From Clostridia bacterium (lineage in GTDB: Bacteria > Bacillota > Clostridia > Christensenellales > Borkfalkiaceae): 64,000 nt of DNA. Positions 32,931 through 41,395 of the stretch are shown here, in pieces. The notes under the pieces were generated by a model. That model was not told where the DNA came from. It made no database searches and was given only the letters and a program-made list of their open reading frames with translations. Location of the stretch: the NCBI GenBank assembly GCA_900770945.1, contig CAAGME010000041.1, forward strand, positions 1 through 64,000, given 5' to 3'. Numbering within the stretch: position 1 is the first letter of the stretch; each line of letters opens with the position of its first letter. The position numbers and the translations under genes are program-made.

Positions 32931-33547
32931 TTAAGCACCTTGAAAATTTGCTTTGCAACTTCGTCAACGGGTTGGTCTCCGTCGATCTTGATTAAAAGCC
33001 CTTTTTCGCGATAAAAATCGATTAAAGGAGCAGTTTGGTCGGTGTAAACTGCAAGTCTTTTTGTTACCGTTTCTTCGGTGTCGTCGTCACGATGAATAAG
33101 CTGACCGTTGCACTTTTCGCAAGTGTTTTTGTCGCCTAAAAAGTCTACGTGATACGATTCTCCGCAATCTTTGCAAACCCGCCTGCCCGTCAATCTTTTC
33201 ATAAGTCTTTCGAGCGGAACGTGAATGTCTATTACGGCGTCGATAACGGTTGTCCCGGCGAGAGCCTCTGCTTGCGCTACCGTCCTCGGAAAGCCGTCCA
33301 AAAGGAAGCCGTTTTTGCAATCTTCCTCCTTGATACGAGCGTTCACGATTTCCTCGGTAACTTCGTCGGGAACGAGTTGACCTCTATCGATATAGCCTTT
33401 TGCGACTATACCGATAGGAGTCCTTTCTTTAATGTTTTTTCTGAATATGTCGCCGGTTGAAATGTGCGGTATACCGTACTTTTCGCATATTGCGGTAGCC
33501 TGGGTTCCTTTGCCGGCGCCGGGCGCGCCCAATAAAACTATATTCAT
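32927..33547 (-). CDS. adk: Adenylate kinase
   Basis: 206 residues, interconverting AMP+ATP and two ADP. P-loop GAPGAGKGTQA is near residue 7. The long LID domain carries a structural zinc site CKDC...CEKC, the Gram-positive form. GFPRTVAQAEAL is the conserved NMP-bind/core motif. It lies between secY (27 bp) and map. Confidence 0.98.
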   Translation of the reverse strand: MNIVLLGAPGAGKGTQATAICEKYGIPHISTGDIFRKNIKERTPIGIVAKGYIDRGQLVPDEVTEEIVNARIKEEDCKNGFLLDGFPRTVAQAEALAGTTVIDAVIDIHVPLERLMKRLTGRRVCKDCGESYHVDFLGDKNTCEKCNGQLIHRDDDTEETVTKRLAVYTDQTAPLIDFYREKGLLIKIDGDQPVDEVAKQIFKVLK

Positions 33548-33574
33548 AAAATCCTTTAAAAAATTACTTAGCTA

Positions 33575-34900
33575 TTACTTAAGGAAGCCTTTGTAATTCT
33601 TCATCATAACCTGCGATTCGAGCGCGGTGTTGAATTCGAGTGCTACGGAAACGCAGATGAGCATACCCGTTGCGCTGAATATCGACGTCGAACTCTGGTC
33701 TATAAGTCTGAAGATTATAGACGGGATAAGCGCCATCATCGCAAGGAATATCGCGCCGAAAAGCGTGATTCTCTTTTGTACTTTGTTGAGATATTCCATC
33801 GTCGGTCTGCCGGGACGGTAACCCTGAATGAAGCCGCCGTTCGACTGTATCGTCTTGGAAATGTCTTCCGCGTTGAACTGAATCTGAGAATAGAAGAACG
33901 CGAAGAAGAGTATGAGCAAGCACAACACTACCATGTAAACCCACGACTGAGTACCCATCCACTGCTGCCACCACATGGTCGCTTTGCTTTGCGGCCAGAA
34001 CATCGTCATGATGAGTTCCGGGAAAGAAAGGATGGAGAAAGCGAAGATGAGCGGCATAACGCCGTTTGCGTTCACTTTGATGGGGATAACGGTAGACTGT
34101 CCGCCGTACATTTTTCTGCCCTTGACCTGTTTTGCATACTGAACGGGAATTCTTCTTTCCGCAAGCTCGACCCAGACGATTCCGCCGAAGATTACGATGA
34201 GAGCGACTATATAGCCGATTAACTTCCAGAAAGCCGTAAGGTCTCCGCCGTTACCGAAGGTGTTGCCTACCATAGAAATGAAGTACTGCCCCGCGGTGGA
34301 AAGGATACCTACGAAGATAAGAAGGGAAATACCGTTTGATACGCCGTATTCCGTAATTCTTTCGCCGATCCAGACGGTTACTAACGCGCCGGAAGCGTAA
34401 ATGACAACTACGAGAGCGTACGCAAGCCATACCTGATTGCCTAAGAGAGCGGAAAGGGACATAGCGGTGTCCGTGCCTTCCTTAATTGACGTATTGAAGG
34501 AGAGAAGAATACCGACAGACTGGATAACCGCGAGCAGAAGCGCGCCGATTCTCGTCATATTGTTAATCTTCTTTTGTCCTTCTTCACCCGTTTTCGAAAT
34601 TCTTTCGAGCGCGGGGATAGCAACCGTTAAAAGCTGAATGATAATGGAAGCGTTAATGTAAGGGCTGATACCCATAGCAAGCCAGGTGCCGTTCGCCAAC
34701 GAGCCGCCGGTCATCATACTCATAATGCCGAGATACGAAACTTTTGAAAGATCCGAATTCGAAATGAGTTCGCCGCCGATACCCGGGACGGGAATGTAGC
34801 AACCTAATCTGTAAATCAGAATGAAGACAAGCGTCATCCAAATCTTTACTCTGATCTCTTTAACCTTAAAGGCATTTTTTAATGTCTGAAACATTTTCAC
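33575..34900 (-). CDS. secY: Preprotein translocase subunit SecY
   Basis: 441 residues, ten-helix core of the Sec channel. It has the plug/first-helix region YRLGCYIPVPGI, the cytosolic loop RRIPVQYAKQVKGRKMYGGQ, and the C-terminal VMMKNYKGFLK. GGAGGG-type site upstream. It sits in the spc cluster between rplO and adk, the usual place. Confidence 0.98.
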   Translation of the reverse strand: MKMFQTLKNAFKVKEIRVKIWMTLVFILIYRLGCYIPVPGIGGELISNSDLSKVSYLGIMSMMTGGSLANGTWLAMGISPYINASIIIQLLTVAIPALERISKTGEEGQKKINNMTRIGALLLAVIQSVGILLSFNTSIKEGTDTAMSLSALLGNQVWLAYALVVVIYASGALVTVWIGERITEYGVSNGISLLIFVGILSTAGQYFISMVGNTFGNGGDLTAFWKLIGYIVALIVIFGGIVWVELAERRIPVQYAKQVKGRKMYGGQSTVIPIKVNANGVMPLIFAFSILSFPELIMTMFWPQSKATMWWQQWMGTQSWVYMVVLCLLILFFAFFYSQIQFNAEDISKTIQSNGGFIQGYRPGRPTMEYLNKVQKRITLFGAIFLAMMALIPSIIFRLIDQSSTSIFSATGMLICVSVALEFNTALESQVMMKNYKGFLK

Positions 34901-34921
34901 CCTCCGCTTTTAAGAAACTCG

Positions 34922-35368
34922 TTAAAGGATTTCGACTGTGCCGCCGGCCTTTTCGATAGCTTCTTTCGCGGAAGCCGAAAACGCCTTAGCCTTAACGGTA
35001 AGAGCAACTTTGAGTTCTCCGTCGCCCAAAACTTTAAGACCGATTGCGTTCTTAGTCTCTTTGATAAGACCTTCGCCGTATAAAACGTCGTAATCGATTA
35101 CGGAGTTGGCTTCAAAGCCGTTGAGCATGCCTACGTTGACGGTGGCGTAAACTTTTCTGAAGTTATTGTTGAAGCCGCGTTTCGGGGAACGACGAATCAA
35201 AGGCATCTGACCGCCTTCGAATCCGGGACGAACGCCGCCGCCGCTTCTTGCCCACTGTCCTTTATGACCTTTAGTGGAGGTCTTGCCGGTACCGGAGCCG
35301 ATACCTCTTCCGACTCTTTTTACGGAAGTTCTGGAGCCTAATTGAGGCTGTAAATTACCTAATCTCAT
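34922..35368 (-). CDS. rplO: 50S ribosomal protein L15
   Basis: uL15, 148 residues. It starts MRLGNLQPQLGSRTSVKRVG followed by the glycine-rich GRGIGSGTGKTSTKGHKGQ arm that threads into 23S rRNA. 11 bp after rpmD, 21 bp before secY. Confidence 0.98.
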   Translation of the reverse strand: MRLGNLQPQLGSRTSVKRVGRGIGSGTGKTSTKGHKGQWARSGGGVRPGFEGGQMPLIRRSPKRGFNNNFRKVYATVNVGMLNGFEANSVIDYDVLYGEGLIKETKNAIGLKVLGDGELKVALTVKAKAFSASAKEAIEKAGGTVEIL

Positions 35369-35379
35369 TTTTTTACCTC

Positions 35380-35562
35380 TTAAACGTTTTCAACCTTAAC
35401 AAGGTGTCTTACCTTGGTAAGTTTGCCCTCGAGGGCAGCGTTCATGGTGAAAACCTTGGATTGATGAATTTTGGTGAGTCCGAGCGAAGCTACGGTAGCC
35501 TGCTGGTCTTTTAAGCAACCGATTGTGCTTTTGATAAGAGTGACTTTAACCTGTTCTGCCAT
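35380..35562 (-). CDS. rpmD: 50S ribosomal protein L30
   Basis: uL30, 60 residues, short bacterial form with KVTLIKSTIGCLKDQQATV and LGLTKIHQSKV. It lies between rpsE and rplO. Confidence 0.97.
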   Translation of the reverse strand: MAEQVKVTLIKSTIGCLKDQQATVASLGLTKIHQSKVFTMNAALEGKLTKVRHLVKVENV

Positions 35563-35574
35563 AATAAAGCCTCC

Positions 35575-36093
35575 TTAGTCCAAAATTTCTTCAACGGTTT
35601 TACCGCGAAGCGCGGCAACCTGTTCTGCGGTTCTGAGTTCCTTCAGTCCCTCGACCACTGCCTTAACCATGTTGATGGGGTTATTGGTTCCGTGAGATTT
35701 GGTTCTGATGTTCTTGATTCCGCAAGCTTCCATAACCGCACGAACGGGACCGCCCGCGATAACGCCGGTACCTTCTTCGGCGGGGAGCATTATTACGGAA
35801 CCTCTGCCGAACTTACCGATAACGCTGTGCGGAATGGTCGTTCCTACCAAAGCAACGGAAACCATGTTCTTTCTTGCCTGTGCGGAAGCTTTTTCGATTG
35901 CTTCCGGAACTTCTACGGATTTGCCCATGCCGTAACCGACTCTGCCGTTTTCGTCGCCTACTACCACGAGCGCGGCGAAGCGGGAATTTTTACCGCCTTT
36001 AACAACCTTGGTGATACGGTTTACGCATATAAGCTTTTTGTTAAGACCGTCCTTTTCCTCAGGTCTTCTCTGTGGTCTGTCGTTTCTTGCCAT
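35575..36093 (-). CDS. rpsE: 30S ribosomal protein S5
   Basis: uS5, 172 residues, decoding-fidelity protein. The N-terminal double-stranded-RNA domain has NRITKVVKGGKNSRFAALVV and GYGMGKSVEVPEAIEKA. The C-terminal domain has GVIAGGPVRAVMEACGIKNI. 14 bp after rplR. Confidence 0.98.
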   Translation of the reverse strand: MARNDRPQRRPEEKDGLNKKLICVNRITKVVKGGKNSRFAALVVVGDENGRVGYGMGKSVEVPEAIEKASAQARKNMVSVALVGTTIPHSVIGKFGRGSVIMLPAEEGTGVIAGGPVRAVMEACGIKNIRTKSHGTNNPINMVKAVVEGLKELRTAEQVAALRGKTVEEILD

Positions 36094-36107
36094 TTTTGAG
36101 TCCTCCC

Positions 36108-36476
36108 TTAGAATTTAAGTCCGGCTTCTCTTGCGCCGTCCGCAAGGGCTGCAACCCTTCCGGTGTAAAGATATCCGCCTCTGTCGAATACGACTTCGGT
36201 TATACCTTTTGCCATAGCCTTTTCCGCTATCTGCTTGCCGACGATGTTAGCCGCTTCTTTTTTGGTCTTGCCCGCAACCTTTTTAGCGATAGCCGCCTCC
36301 AAGGTGGACGCCGCAACCAAAGTAGCCGAAGTCGTATCGTCGATTACCTGAGCGTAGATATGGTTAAGACTTCTGTAAACGCTGAGTCTCGGGCAAGCGG
36401 GGGTACCGCTTATTTTTTTACGGACTCTCGCGTGTCTTTTCAATCTGTCCTGATTTTTATCGATTTTAGTAATCAT
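36108..36476 (-). CDS. rplR: 50S ribosomal protein L18
   Basis: uL18, 122 residues, 5S rRNA binder. It has RLKRHARVRKKISGT, then RLSVYRSLNHIYAQVID, and a C-terminal FDRGGYLYTGRVAALADGAR. Confidence 0.98.
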   Translation of the reverse strand: MITKIDKNQDRLKRHARVRKKISGTPACPRLSVYRSLNHIYAQVIDDTTSATLVAASTLEAAIAKKVAGKTKKEAANIVGKQIAEKAMAKGITEVVFDRGGYLYTGRVAALADGAREAGLKF

Positions 36477-36491
36477 ATCGCTTTAACTCCT

Positions 36492-37031
36492 TTACTTACC
36501 GGCGGTCTTGCCTGCCTTACGTTCGATGACTTCATCCTTATAGCGGATTCCGTAACCGTGGTAAGGTTCGGGTTTTCTGATAGCTCTTATGCTCGCGGCT
36601 ACCTGACCTACGTCCGTTTTGTTGATGCCGGACACGGTGATTTCGGTAGCGGAAGGAGCGGCAAGCTTAACGCCCGGGATAGCCGTGAATTCTACGGGGT
36701 GAGAAAAACCTACGTTCAAAACGAGTTTTTCGCCCTGCATATTGACCTTCCAGCCGACGCCGTTGACGATAAGAGATTTTTCGAAGCCCTTAGTTACGCC
36801 TTCGACCATGTTGTGGAGGAGCGCTCTGTAAAGTCCGTGCTTAGCGCGGATAGGACCTTCGTCGCTGTTTCTCGTAAGGTGTGCTACGTTGCCGTCAAGC
36901 GTGATGGTGATTGCGGGATCGTAATCCTGAGTCAACGTGCCTTTGGGACCTTTAACGGTAAAAGTGTTTGCGGCTACCTCTAAGGTAACGCCTGCCGGCA
37001 AAACTACCGGTTCTCTGCCTATTCTTGACAT
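36492..37031 (-). CDS. rplF: 50S ribosomal protein L6
   Basis: uL6, 179 residues, two duplicated domains. It starts MSRIGREPVVLPAGVTLEV and has the C-terminal signature PEPYHGYGIRYKDEVIERK. Confidence 0.98.
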   Translation of the reverse strand: MSRIGREPVVLPAGVTLEVAANTFTVKGPKGTLTQDYDPAITITLDGNVAHLTRNSDEGPIRAKHGLYRALLHNMVEGVTKGFEKSLIVNGVGWKVNMQGEKLVLNVGFSHPVEFTAIPGVKLAAPSATEITVSGINKTDVGQVAASIRAIRKPEPYHGYGIRYKDEVIERKAGKTAGK

Positions 37032-37044
37032 AGCTAACCTCCTT

Positions 37045-37437
37045 TTACCAAACGTAGGCGAGTATTTCGCCGCCGTGATGCTGTTTTCTCGCTTCCCTGT
37101 CGGTCATAACGCCCTTCGGGGTGGATACGATGGCAATTCCCATGCCGTTAAGCACTTTGGGAAGGTCGTCGCAACCGGCGTAAATTCTCAAGCCCGGCTT
37201 GGAAATTCTCTTTAAGCCGTTGATGACTTTTTCGCCCTTAGGACCGTATTTTAAGGAAACTACGATTTTGCTGTCGATACCCTCGCCCTTAACTTCGAAG
37301 CCGTTTACGTAACCTTCGTCGGTTAAAATCTGAGCGATGGCTTTTTTAGTATTGGAAAGAGGAATATCAACGGTTTCGCGCTTTACAACCAAAGCGTTTC
37401 TGATTCTTGTGAGCATATCTGCAATAGGATCTGTCAT
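37045..37437 (-). CDS. rpsH: 30S ribosomal protein S8
   Basis: uS8, 130 residues. It starts MTDPIADMLTRIRNALVVK and has the C-terminal STPKGVMTDREARKQHHGGE. In other bacteria it represses the spc genes by binding L5 mRNA; no such site was identified here. Confidence 0.98.
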   Translation of the reverse strand: MTDPIADMLTRIRNALVVKRETVDIPLSNTKKAIAQILTDEGYVNGFEVKGEGIDSKIVVSLKYGPKGEKVINGLKRISKPGLRIYAGCDDLPKVLNGMGIAIVSTPKGVMTDREARKQHHGGEILAYVW

Positions 37438-37452
37438 TGTTTTTTACCTCCT

Positions 37453-37638
37453 TTACCAACTTGCCTTTTTAACTCCGGGAATCTGACCTTTGTAGGCAAG
37501 ATTTCTGAAGCAGATACGGCAGATGCCGTACTTACGGATAACCGCATGCGGACGACCGCAAATGCTGCATCTCGTATAAGCTCTCGTAGAGAACTTAGGC
37601 GTTCTCTGCTGTTTGTTAATCATTGATTTTTTAGCCAT
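37453..37638 (-). CDS. rpsZ: 30S ribosomal protein S14, zinc type
   Basis: uS14, 61 residues, the short zinc-ribbon form: CSICGRPHAVIRKYGICRIC gives the CxxC...CxxC site. The presence of this form rather than the 89-101-residue type is typical of Gram-positive bacteria. Confidence 0.97.
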   Translation of the reverse strand: MAKKSMINKQQRTPKFSTRAYTRCSICGRPHAVIRKYGICRICFRNLAYKGQIPGVKKASW

Positions 37639-37652
37639 AAGTCAATCTCCTT

Positions 37653-38243
37653 TTAAGCCTTGAAGGGCATACCGAGAGCAGCTAAAAGCTCTCTTGCCTC
37701 TTCGTCCGTGTTAGCGGTGGTAACGAAGCAGATGTCGAAGCCTCTTATCTTTTCTACCTGGTCATACTGGATTTCCGGGAAGATAAGTTGTTCTTTAACG
37801 CCCATCGCGTAGTTGCCTCTGCCGTCGAAAGACTTGGACGGAACGCCCTTGAAGTCTCTTACTCTCGGCAAAGCTATGGAAACAAGCTTATCGAAGAAGT
37901 CGTACATTCTGTCGCTGCGGAGCGTGACCTTGACGCCTACCTGCATGCCCGCTCTTACTTTAAAGTTAGCGACGGACTTTTTAGCGGTGGTAAGCACCGG
38001 TCTTTGACCTGCTATGAGAGCAAGTTCCTGGCGAACCTGCTGAACGCTTTTGGCGTTATCTTTAACGTCGCCCAAACCGCCGTTAATCGTTATCTTAACG
38101 AGCTTGGGAACCTGGTTGACGTTCTTGTAGTTGAAACGCTTCATAAGATAAGGTACTACTTCTTTTAAGTAGCGTTCTCTTACTCGGCTGATGTACTTGG
38201 AATCGGTTGCAGCTTCTTTAGCAACCTGAGTCTTTTTTGCCAT
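37653..38243 (-). CDS. rplE: 50S ribosomal protein L5
   Basis: uL5, 196 residues, 5S rRNA binder. It has YKNVNQVPKLVKITINGGLG, then GQRPVLTTAKKSVANFKVR and the C-terminal DICFVTTANTDEEARELLAA. The N-terminus carries about 15 extra residues relative to the common 179-residue form. Confidence 0.98.
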   Translation of the reverse strand: MAKKTQVAKEAATDSKYISRVRERYLKEVVPYLMKRFNYKNVNQVPKLVKITINGGLGDVKDNAKSVQQVRQELALIAGQRPVLTTAKKSVANFKVRAGMQVGVKVTLRSDRMYDFFDKLVSIALPRVRDFKGVPSKSFDGRGNYAMGVKEQLIFPEIQYDQVEKIRGFDICFVTTANTDEEARELLAALGMPFKA

Positions 38244-38257
38244 ATCGGTCTCCTTGA

Positions 38258-38743
38258 TTATTCTGCGTCAGTCGCTTCTTTCTTTTTGGAAGTTCTTTTA
38301 GCTTTGGTTTCCTTAGCGGGCTTTTCTTCCGTAGCTTTCGCTTTGGTAGCCTTGGCGGGCTTTTCTTCCGCAGCTTTTGCCTTGGTAGTCTTTTTAGCCT
38401 TTGCAGCCGCGGCTTTTACTTCCTTTTTTGCGTCGAGAACTTTGCCGCAGCCTTCCTGCTTGCAAACTCTCACCTTTTTGCCGTCGATTACGGCGTAACC
38501 TACTCTCGTGGGCTTGCCGCAGTTGGGGCAAACGACGTATACGTTGGACGCGTCGATTGCGCCTACCTGTTCGACTATGCCGCCCGCGTCCTGCGCGGAA
38601 CGAGCTTTTTTGTGGCGTTTTTGTACGTTGACGCCGTCTACTTTAATTCTGTTTTCCGTAGGGAAGGCAGAAAGCACTTTACCGGTTTTGCCGGCGTCTT
38701 TACCCGTCATTACTAATACGGTATCGTTCTTTTTAACTTTCAT
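38258..38743 (-). CDS. rplX: 50S ribosomal protein L24 with a long charged tail
   Basis: uL24, assembly initiator at the tunnel exit. Residues 1-105 are normal: KOW motif KNDTVLVMTGKDAGKTGKVL, then a zinc-ribbon-like CPNCGKPTRVGYAV and CKQEGC. Residues 106-161 are extra: a low-complexity Lys/Ala/Glu tail with repeats of KATKAKATEEKPAK type ending TSKKKEATDAE. The family is usually 100-105 residues. The frame is clean and the next gene is 14 bp away, so the tail is genuine. Confidence 0.97.
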   Translation of the reverse strand: MKVKKNDTVLVMTGKDAGKTGKVLSAFPTENRIKVDGVNVQKRHKKARSAQDAGGIVEQVGAIDASNVYVVCPNCGKPTRVGYAVIDGKKVRVCKQEGCGKVLDAKKEVKAAAAKAKKTTKAKAAEEKPAKATKAKATEEKPAKETKAKRTSKKKEATDAE

Positions 38744-38755
38744 GTCGATATCTCC

Positions 38756-39124
38756 TTACAGAACTTCCGGAGCGAGGGAAATGATTCTCATGTAATCTTT
38801 CTCTCTGAGCTCTCTTGCTACCGGCCCGAAGATACGAGTACCTCTGGGCTGCTTTTGGCTGTCGATTATAACGGCAGCGTTGTCGTCGAATCTGATGTGA
38901 GTGCCGTCGGCTCTTCTCAAGCCGCTGGTGGTTCTCACGATAACAGCCTTGACAACTTCACCTTTCTTGACCGCGCCGCCCGGGGTAGCCGTTTTAACGG
39001 AAGCGACGATAACGTCGCCTATGTTACCGGTTTTTCTGAACGAACCGCCAAGAACTTTTATGCACATAATCTCTTTTGCGCCGGAGTTATCTGCAGCTTT
39101 TAATCTTGTCTGTGGTTGTACCAT
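38756..39124 (-). CDS. rplN: 50S ribosomal protein L14
   Basis: uL14, 122 residues at normal length. It has MVQPQTRLKAADNSGAKEIM and RGTRIFGPVARELREKDYMR, at the subunit interface. Confidence 0.98.
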   Translation of the reverse strand: MVQPQTRLKAADNSGAKEIMCIKVLGGSFRKTGNIGDVIVASVKTATPGGAVKKGEVVKAVIVRTTSGLRRADGTHIRFDDNAAVIIDSQKQPRGTRIFGPVARELREKDYMRIISLAPEVL

Positions 39125-39135
39125 GATACTTCTCC

Positions 39136-39387
39136 TTACTTAGCCTTTTCGATGATTTCGGCAACTCTCCAGTTTTTGTCTTTGCTGAGTTTTCTCGTTT
39201 CGACTATTCTGACTTTGTCGCCTACGCCGCACTCGTTGTTTTCGTCGTGCGCTTTGAATTTTTTGCTGGTCGTAATGGTCTTTTTGTAGAGGGGGTGTTT
39301 AGCCTTTTCTTCTACGACGACTACTACCGTCTTGTCCATCTTATCGGAGGATACGAGTCCTACTCTTTCTTTACGTAAATTTCTCAT
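39136..39387 (-). CDS. rpsQ: 30S ribosomal protein S17
   Basis: uS17, 83 residues, OB-fold 16S binder. It has RKERVGLVSSDKMDKTVVVV and VGDKVRIVETRKLSKDKNW. Confidence 0.98.
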   Translation of the reverse strand: MRNLRKERVGLVSSDKMDKTVVVVVEEKAKHPLYKKTITTSKKFKAHDENNECGVGDKVRIVETRKLSKDKNWRVAEIIEKAK

Positions 39388-39398
39388 TGCATACCTCC

Positions 39399-39596
39399 TT
39401 AAGCCTTTTTGATTTCTCTTTCGCGGATAACCGTCTTAACTCTTGCGATATCCTTTTTAACCGTGTTTAAAACGTTGGGATTTTCGAGCTGTCCGGTTGC
39501 GTGACGGAAACGGAGCTTAAATAATTCGTCTTTAAGCTCGGCGAGCTTTGCGTTAAGCTCTGCGTCGGTCATTTCATGAATCAATTTTGCCTTCAT
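39399..39596 (-). CDS. rpmC: 50S ribosomal protein L29
   Basis: uL29, 65 residues, two-helix protein at the exit tunnel. It has LAELKDELFKLRFRHATGQL. The start shares one base with the rplP stop (TGATG), so translation is likely coupled. Confidence 0.98.
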   Translation of the reverse strand: MKAKLIHEMTDAELNAKLAELKDELFKLRFRHATGQLENPNVLNTVKKDIARVKTVIREREIKKA

Positions 39597-40030
39597 CAGC
39601 CCTCACCGCCTTCTTCGATATTGTTTTCTTTCTTAACGAATTTGCATTTGCAGGGAAGTTTGTGTCCGGCAAGGCGGAGAGCTTCTCTCGCTACGGCTTC
39701 GTCTACGCCGCCCATTTCGAACATAACTCTGCCGGGCTTAACCACGGCAACCCAGTATTCAACCGAACCTTTACCGCTGCCCATACGGGTTTCAGCAGGT
39801 TTTTTGGTTACAGGTTTGTGGGGGAAAATATCTATCCAGACCTTGCCGCCACGCTTGATGAATCTCGTCATAGCGATACGAGCGGCTTCTATCTGGTTGG
39901 AAGTAATCCAAGCGGGAGACTCGGCAACGAGAGCGTAATCGCCGTAAGCTATTACGTTACCTTTGTTGCATTTGCCGGTCATGCGTCCGCGATGGACTCT
40001 TCTTCTTTTAACTCTTTTAGGCATCAACAT
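39596..40030 (-). CDS. rplP: 50S ribosomal protein L16
   Basis: uL16, 144 residues. It starts MLMPKRVKRRRVHRGRMTGK and has KPVTKKPAETRMGSGKGSVE near the peptidyl-transferase centre. One base separates it from rpsC. Confidence 0.98.
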   Translation of the reverse strand: MLMPKRVKRRRVHRGRMTGKCNKGNVIAYGDYALVAESPAWITSNQIEAARIAMTRFIKRGGKVWIDIFPHKPVTKKPAETRMGSGKGSVEYWVAVVKPGRVMFEMGGVDEAVAREALRLAGHKLPCKCKFVKKENNIEEGGEG

Positions 40031-40031
40031 A

Positions 40032-40691
40032 TTAGGCTTCGCCTCCTTCTTTCTTCATGCCGCCGAGGACCTCGCCCTTGTAAACCCAGACTTTTATACC
40101 GATGATACCGAAAGTGGTTTTTGCTTCCGCAAAACCGTATTCGATGTCGGCTCTTAAAGTCTGAAGGGGAATGGATCCTTCGTGGTACTGTTCGGTTCTG
40201 GCTATTTCCGCGCCGTCTAATCTGCCGCTTACCATAGCCTTGACGCCCTTAACGCCCATACGCATCGCTCTCGAAATAGCCTGCTTCATGCATCTGCGGA
40301 AGGAAGCGCGTTTTTCGAGCTGCGCCGCGATGGATTCGGCGATAAGCTGAGCGTCGCAATCGGGTTTTTTGACTTCGATGATATTAACGCCGATTTGCTT
40401 GCCTTTCGTGAGCTTGGAAAGGCTTGCTTTTATCACTTCGATTTCGCTGCCGGCTTTGCCGATAAGCACGCCCGGACGAGCGGTGTAGATAGTGACGGAA
40501 ATTCTCGAAGCGGCTCTTTCGATAATGATTTTGGAAATCGCCGCGGCGTAATATTTTTCTTTGATAAAGTTTCTTATTTCGTAGTCTTCCTTCAAGAATG
40601 CGGAAAACTGCTTTTTATCGGCATACCACTGAGTATCCCAGTTTTTGATAACGCCGACTCTGAGTCCGTGCGGATTAACTTTCTGTCCCAT
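40032..40691 (-). CDS. rpsC: 30S ribosomal protein S3
   Basis: uS3, 219 residues. It starts MGQKVNPHGLRVGVIKNWDT. KH domain with ARPGVLIGKAGSEIEVIK; C-terminal domain with KGVKAMVSGRLDGAEIARTE. Part of the mRNA-entry helicase site. Confidence 0.98.
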   Translation of the reverse strand: MGQKVNPHGLRVGVIKNWDTQWYADKKQFSAFLKEDYEIRNFIKEKYYAAAISKIIIERAASRISVTIYTARPGVLIGKAGSEIEVIKASLSKLTKGKQIGVNIIEVKKPDCDAQLIAESIAAQLEKRASFRRCMKQAISRAMRMGVKGVKAMVSGRLDGAEIARTEQYHEGSIPLQTLRADIEYGFAEAKTTFGIIGIKVWVYKGEVLGGMKKEGGEA

Positions 40692-40704
40692 AGTGTCCTC
40701 CCGA

Positions 40705-41094
40705 TTACTTAACCATCGCGTCTAAAACGACGGTGATGTGGCTGGTGCGCTTTAAGATTCTGAATCCTCTGCCGTGCGCCATAGGCTGCATTCTTTTAAG
40801 GGTGGGTCCCATATCGGCATAGCATTCCGCAATCTTAAGGTCCGCAACGTTCATGCCGAGGTTGTGTTCGGCGTTCGCGGCAGCGGAGAGAACAACTTTC
40901 TTGATAGGCTCCGCCCCTGCCTTGGAAGTGTTTTCCAAAATAGCGACGGCTTCGTTAACCGACTTACCTCTCACAAGGTCGAGTACGACTCTTACCTTGT
41001 AGGGGGAAATTCTGACGTATTTAGCGCAAGCTCTCGGTCTTCTGTCTTTGTTTTCAGCGATTCTTGCAGCTTTCAATTTAGTATTCTTAGCCAT
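40705..41094 (-). CDS. rplV: 50S ribosomal protein L22
   Basis: uL22, 129 residues, lining the exit tunnel. It has ACAKYVRISPYKVRVVLDLV and the hairpin segment PTLKRMQPMAHGRGFRI. Confidence 0.98.
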   Translation of the reverse strand: MAKNTKLKAARIAENKDRRPRACAKYVRISPYKVRVVLDLVRGKSVNEAVAILENTSKAGAEPIKKVVLSAAANAEHNLGMNVADLKIAECYADMGPTLKRMQPMAHGRGFRILKRTSHITVVLDAMVK

Positions 41095-41105
41095 TTCGTG
41101 TCTCC

Positions 41106-41384
41106 TTACTTCGCGCCCGTAGTTTTCGAGCCTGCGTGACCTTTAAACGTTCTCGTGGGTGCGAATTCGCCGAGCTTGCAGCCGACCATATCTTCGGTAA
41201 CGTATACGGGAACGTGTTTTCTTCCGTCGTAAACGGCAATCGTGTGTCCGACCATCTGCGGGAAAATCGTGGACGATCTCGACCAGGTTTTTAAAACAGC
41301 CTTTTTGTTCTCGGCATTCATTTTTTCGATTCTTTGAAGAAGCTTAGCCTGAACGTAAGGTCCTTTTTTAATACTTCTACTCAT
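41106..41384 (-). CDS. rpsS: 30S ribosomal protein S19
   Basis: uS19, 92 residues. It has MSRSIKKGPYVQAKLLQRIE, then WSRSSTIFPQMVGHTIAVYD, and ends in FAPTRTFKGHAGSKTTGAK. Confidence 0.98.
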   Translation of the reverse strand: MSRSIKKGPYVQAKLLQRIEKMNAENKKAVLKTWSRSSTIFPQMVGHTIAVYDGRKHVPVYVTEDMVGCKLGEFAPTRTFKGHAGSKTTGAK

Positions 41385-41395
41385 AACGGGTCTCC

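Noticed and set aside
36072..36983. 303-codon plus-strand ORF opposite rplF, rplR and part of rpsE
   Set aside because: It is the antisense shadow of three certain ribosomal protein genes, with no ribosome site and a composition unlike real proteins.
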